Below are positions 11,454 to 12,489 of a stretch of 12,489 nucleotides of DNA, one piece after another (within the stretch, counting starts at the first letter, position 1; each line of letters opens with the position of its first letter). A model generated the notes under the pieces. It worked only from the letters and a program-made list of their open reading frames with translations. It did no database searches and was not told the DNA's origin. Origin of the DNA: Chloroflexota bacterium (lineage in GTDB: Bacteria; Chloroflexota; Dormibacteria; Dormibacterales; Dormibacteraceae); assembly GCA_005880755.1 (NCBI GenBank), contig VBGV01000244.1:1-12489 (forward strand), written 5' to 3'. The translations under genes and the position numbers were made by a program.

Positions 11454-12007
11454 CGCACAGCTCGATCTATATGGCGGCCGGTGTATTGACCCTGAACGGT
11501 ACGTTCATCGTCGAGACCGTCGGCTTCCTTTTGATGCTCTTGTTCCTGGCCAGGGTGCCCCTGCCTTTCCTCGGCATCCCAAAGCCGGTCTTTCCCTGGA
11601 TCATCGACATCGCGGAGGCGAGGCAGCGAGATATCACGGCCAAGCTCCAGGAAGCGGAAAAGGCTCGGGCTGAGGCTGAGGCGCGCTTGCAAGAGGCGGA
11701 TGAGAAGCTAGCCGAAGCCCGCCGCACGGCCGAGACCGTCATCGAAGGGGCGAACCGCTCCGGCGAGCAGCTCCGGCACGAACTCCGCGAGAAGGCCAAA
11801 GCCGAGTACCAGCGGATAGTCGAGGGCGCCACTCGCGACATTGAGGCCGAGCGCGAGCGTGCGGTCCAATCGGCACGCAATGAGGTTGCCGGCCTCGTGG
11901 TCGCGGCGACCGAAAAGGTGATCGGGGAAACGCTTGACGGACCCAAGCACAAGCAGCTGATCGAGCGTGCCATCCAGGAGGTTGCCAGTGGCGACGGGCG
12001 CGGCTAA
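11450..12007 (+). CDS. atpF: ATP synthase F0 subunit b
   Basis: 185-aa peripheral-stalk subunit. A single membrane anchor lies at about 18-36 (F-I-V-E-T-V-G-F-L-L-M-L-L-F-L). A long charged coiled coil rich in Ala, Glu and Arg extends from about 52 to 160, with A-R-Q-R-D-I-T-A-K-L-Q-E-A-E-K typical of the tether region. The C-terminal A-A-T-E-K-V-I-G-E-T-L-D is the usual delta-contact region. GTG 11450 overlaps the atpE stop and is preceded by GGGGG (11441-11445); ATG 11471 is an alternative that removes seven residues. The 3' end overlaps atpH by 20 nt. Confidence 0.95.
   Translation: MTHSSIYMAAGVLTLNGTFIVETVGFLLMLLFLARVPLPFLGIPKPVFPWIIDIAEARQRDITAKLQEAEKARAEAEARLQEADEKLAEARRTAETVIEGANRSGEQLRHELREKAKAEYQRIVEGATRDIEAERERAVQSARNEVAGLVVAATEKVIGETLDGPKHKQLIERAIQEVASGDGRG
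11976..11981 (+). promoter_or_regulatory. Ribosome-binding site setting the GTG start of atpH
   Basis: AGGAGG inside the end of atpF lies 6 nt upstream of the GTG at 11988, supporting that start and coupled translation. Confidence 0.8.
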
Positions 12008-12489
12008 GCGATACGCGAAGGCCATCTTCGAGCTGGCCCAGCCGGCCGGCGAGATCGAGGCATGGTCGCGGCGGCTCGCCAGAGTCATGGAACTGTTCGA
12101 TGACCCTCATGTCGCCGCGGTCTTGCGCAATCCCACGATCCCGGCCGATCGCCGCGAAGCCCTCGTCGCGTCCGCGCCGCGCGTGCTCGACGACGAAGCT
12201 ACCAACCTTGCCCGGTTGCTCATCGAGTCAGATCGGATCGACGAGGCGCAGGCAATCGAGGAAGAGTTTCAGCGTCTTGCCGACGAAGCGGCCGGTCGCG
12301 TCAGCGCCACGGTGACCACCGCGATCGAGCTCGACCGTGCGGATCGCGACCGTGTCCAACAACAGCTGTCAAAGCGCCTCGACAAAGAGGTGCGGCTAAG
12401 CGTCGTCGTCGACCCGCGAATCATCGGAGGCCTGAAGCTTCAGTACGGAGATCGCGTCGTCGACGCCACCGTGGCCACCAGGTTGCAGC
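11988..12489 (+). CDS. atpH: ATP synthase F1 subunit delta (OSCP type), 3'-truncated by window end
   Basis: At least 167 codons are present, starting at GTG 11988. The protein links the F1 head to the b stalk. It begins M-A-T-G-A-A-K-R-Y-A-K-A-I-F-E-L-A, the classic delta N-terminus (R-Y-A-x-A-L-F-E-x-A). A helical domain follows with L-R-N-P-T-I-P near residues 46-52. The C-terminal domain has V-T-T-A-I-E-L near 107-113 and the family signature D-P-R-I-I-G-G-L-K-L-Q-Y-G-D-R-V-V-D (about 142-159). The frame is open to the last base, with probably only a few codons missing. Expected next genes are atpA, atpG, atpD and atpC, outside the window. Confidence 0.95.
   Translation, partial: MATGAAKRYAKAIFELAQPAGEIEAWSRRLARVMELFDDPHVAAVLRNPTIPADRREALVASAPRVLDDEATNLARLLIESDRIDEAQAIEEEFQRLADEAAGRVSATVTTAIELDRADRDRVQQQLSKRLDKEVRLSVVVDPRIIGGLKLQYGDRVVDATVATRLQ

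Overview
The window is a GC-rich, gene-dense, single-strand stretch of bacterial chromosome. Thirteen protein-coding genes are supported, all on the + strand, mostly housekeeping. Starts are often GTG or TTG, and many genes abut or overlap by 4-20 nt. The order rpmE, DUF1385, prfA, prmC, sua5 (tsaC), glyA, wecA-type transferase, then the atp operon is typical of Terrabacteria, especially Chloroflexota, Ca. Dormibacterota-like lineages and Actinomycetota. With the GC bias and the proline-tailed M50-type protease, I infer a Chloroflexota/Dormibacterota-like organism. That is an inference from synteny; there is no rRNA in the window to confirm it.

Layout. Positions 1-1625 hold pyrG (CTP synthase) without its first dozen or so codons. 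Next is a GlpX-type fructose-bisphosphatase homologue (1633-2601) whose metal and active-site motifs are largely lost. An M50 site-2-protease-like membrane protein (2662-3546) follows. The translation cluster comes next: rpmE (L31), a DUF1385 membrane protein, prfA (RF1), prmC (the methyltransferase acting on the RF1 GGQ glutamine) and a Sua5/TsaC tRNA t6A synthase. Then come glyA and a WecA/MraY-family polyprenyl-phosphate sugar-1-phosphate transferase. The last 2.6 kb is the 5' half of an F1Fo ATP synthase operon: atpZ-like, atpI-like, atpB (a), atpE (c), atpF (b) and atpH (delta, cut by the window end).

The most unusual part is the 278-nt gap between DUF1385 and prfA (4722-4999). It holds an imperfect direct duplication with a period of 160-161 bp that copies the first 14 codons of prfA. 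Each unit carries a 12-bp perfect hairpin (R), a spacer of about 32 nt that is not conserved, a 10-bp perfect hairpin (H), a ribosome-binding site, and a prfA start containing a 20-bp perfect palindrome. The upstream unit encodes a 25-codon mini-ORF starting exactly like RF1 but running into the next R hairpin. It may be a decoy leader ORF, a REPIN-like insertion or duplication scar, or an assembly artefact.

Other points of interest are the probable pseudoenzyme state of the GlpX homologue, unusual residues around the PLP lysine of GlyA, and an extra acidic residue in helix 1 of the ATP synthase c subunit. I found no mobile-element genes, CRISPR, tRNA or rRNA, and no defence or biosynthetic accessory system.
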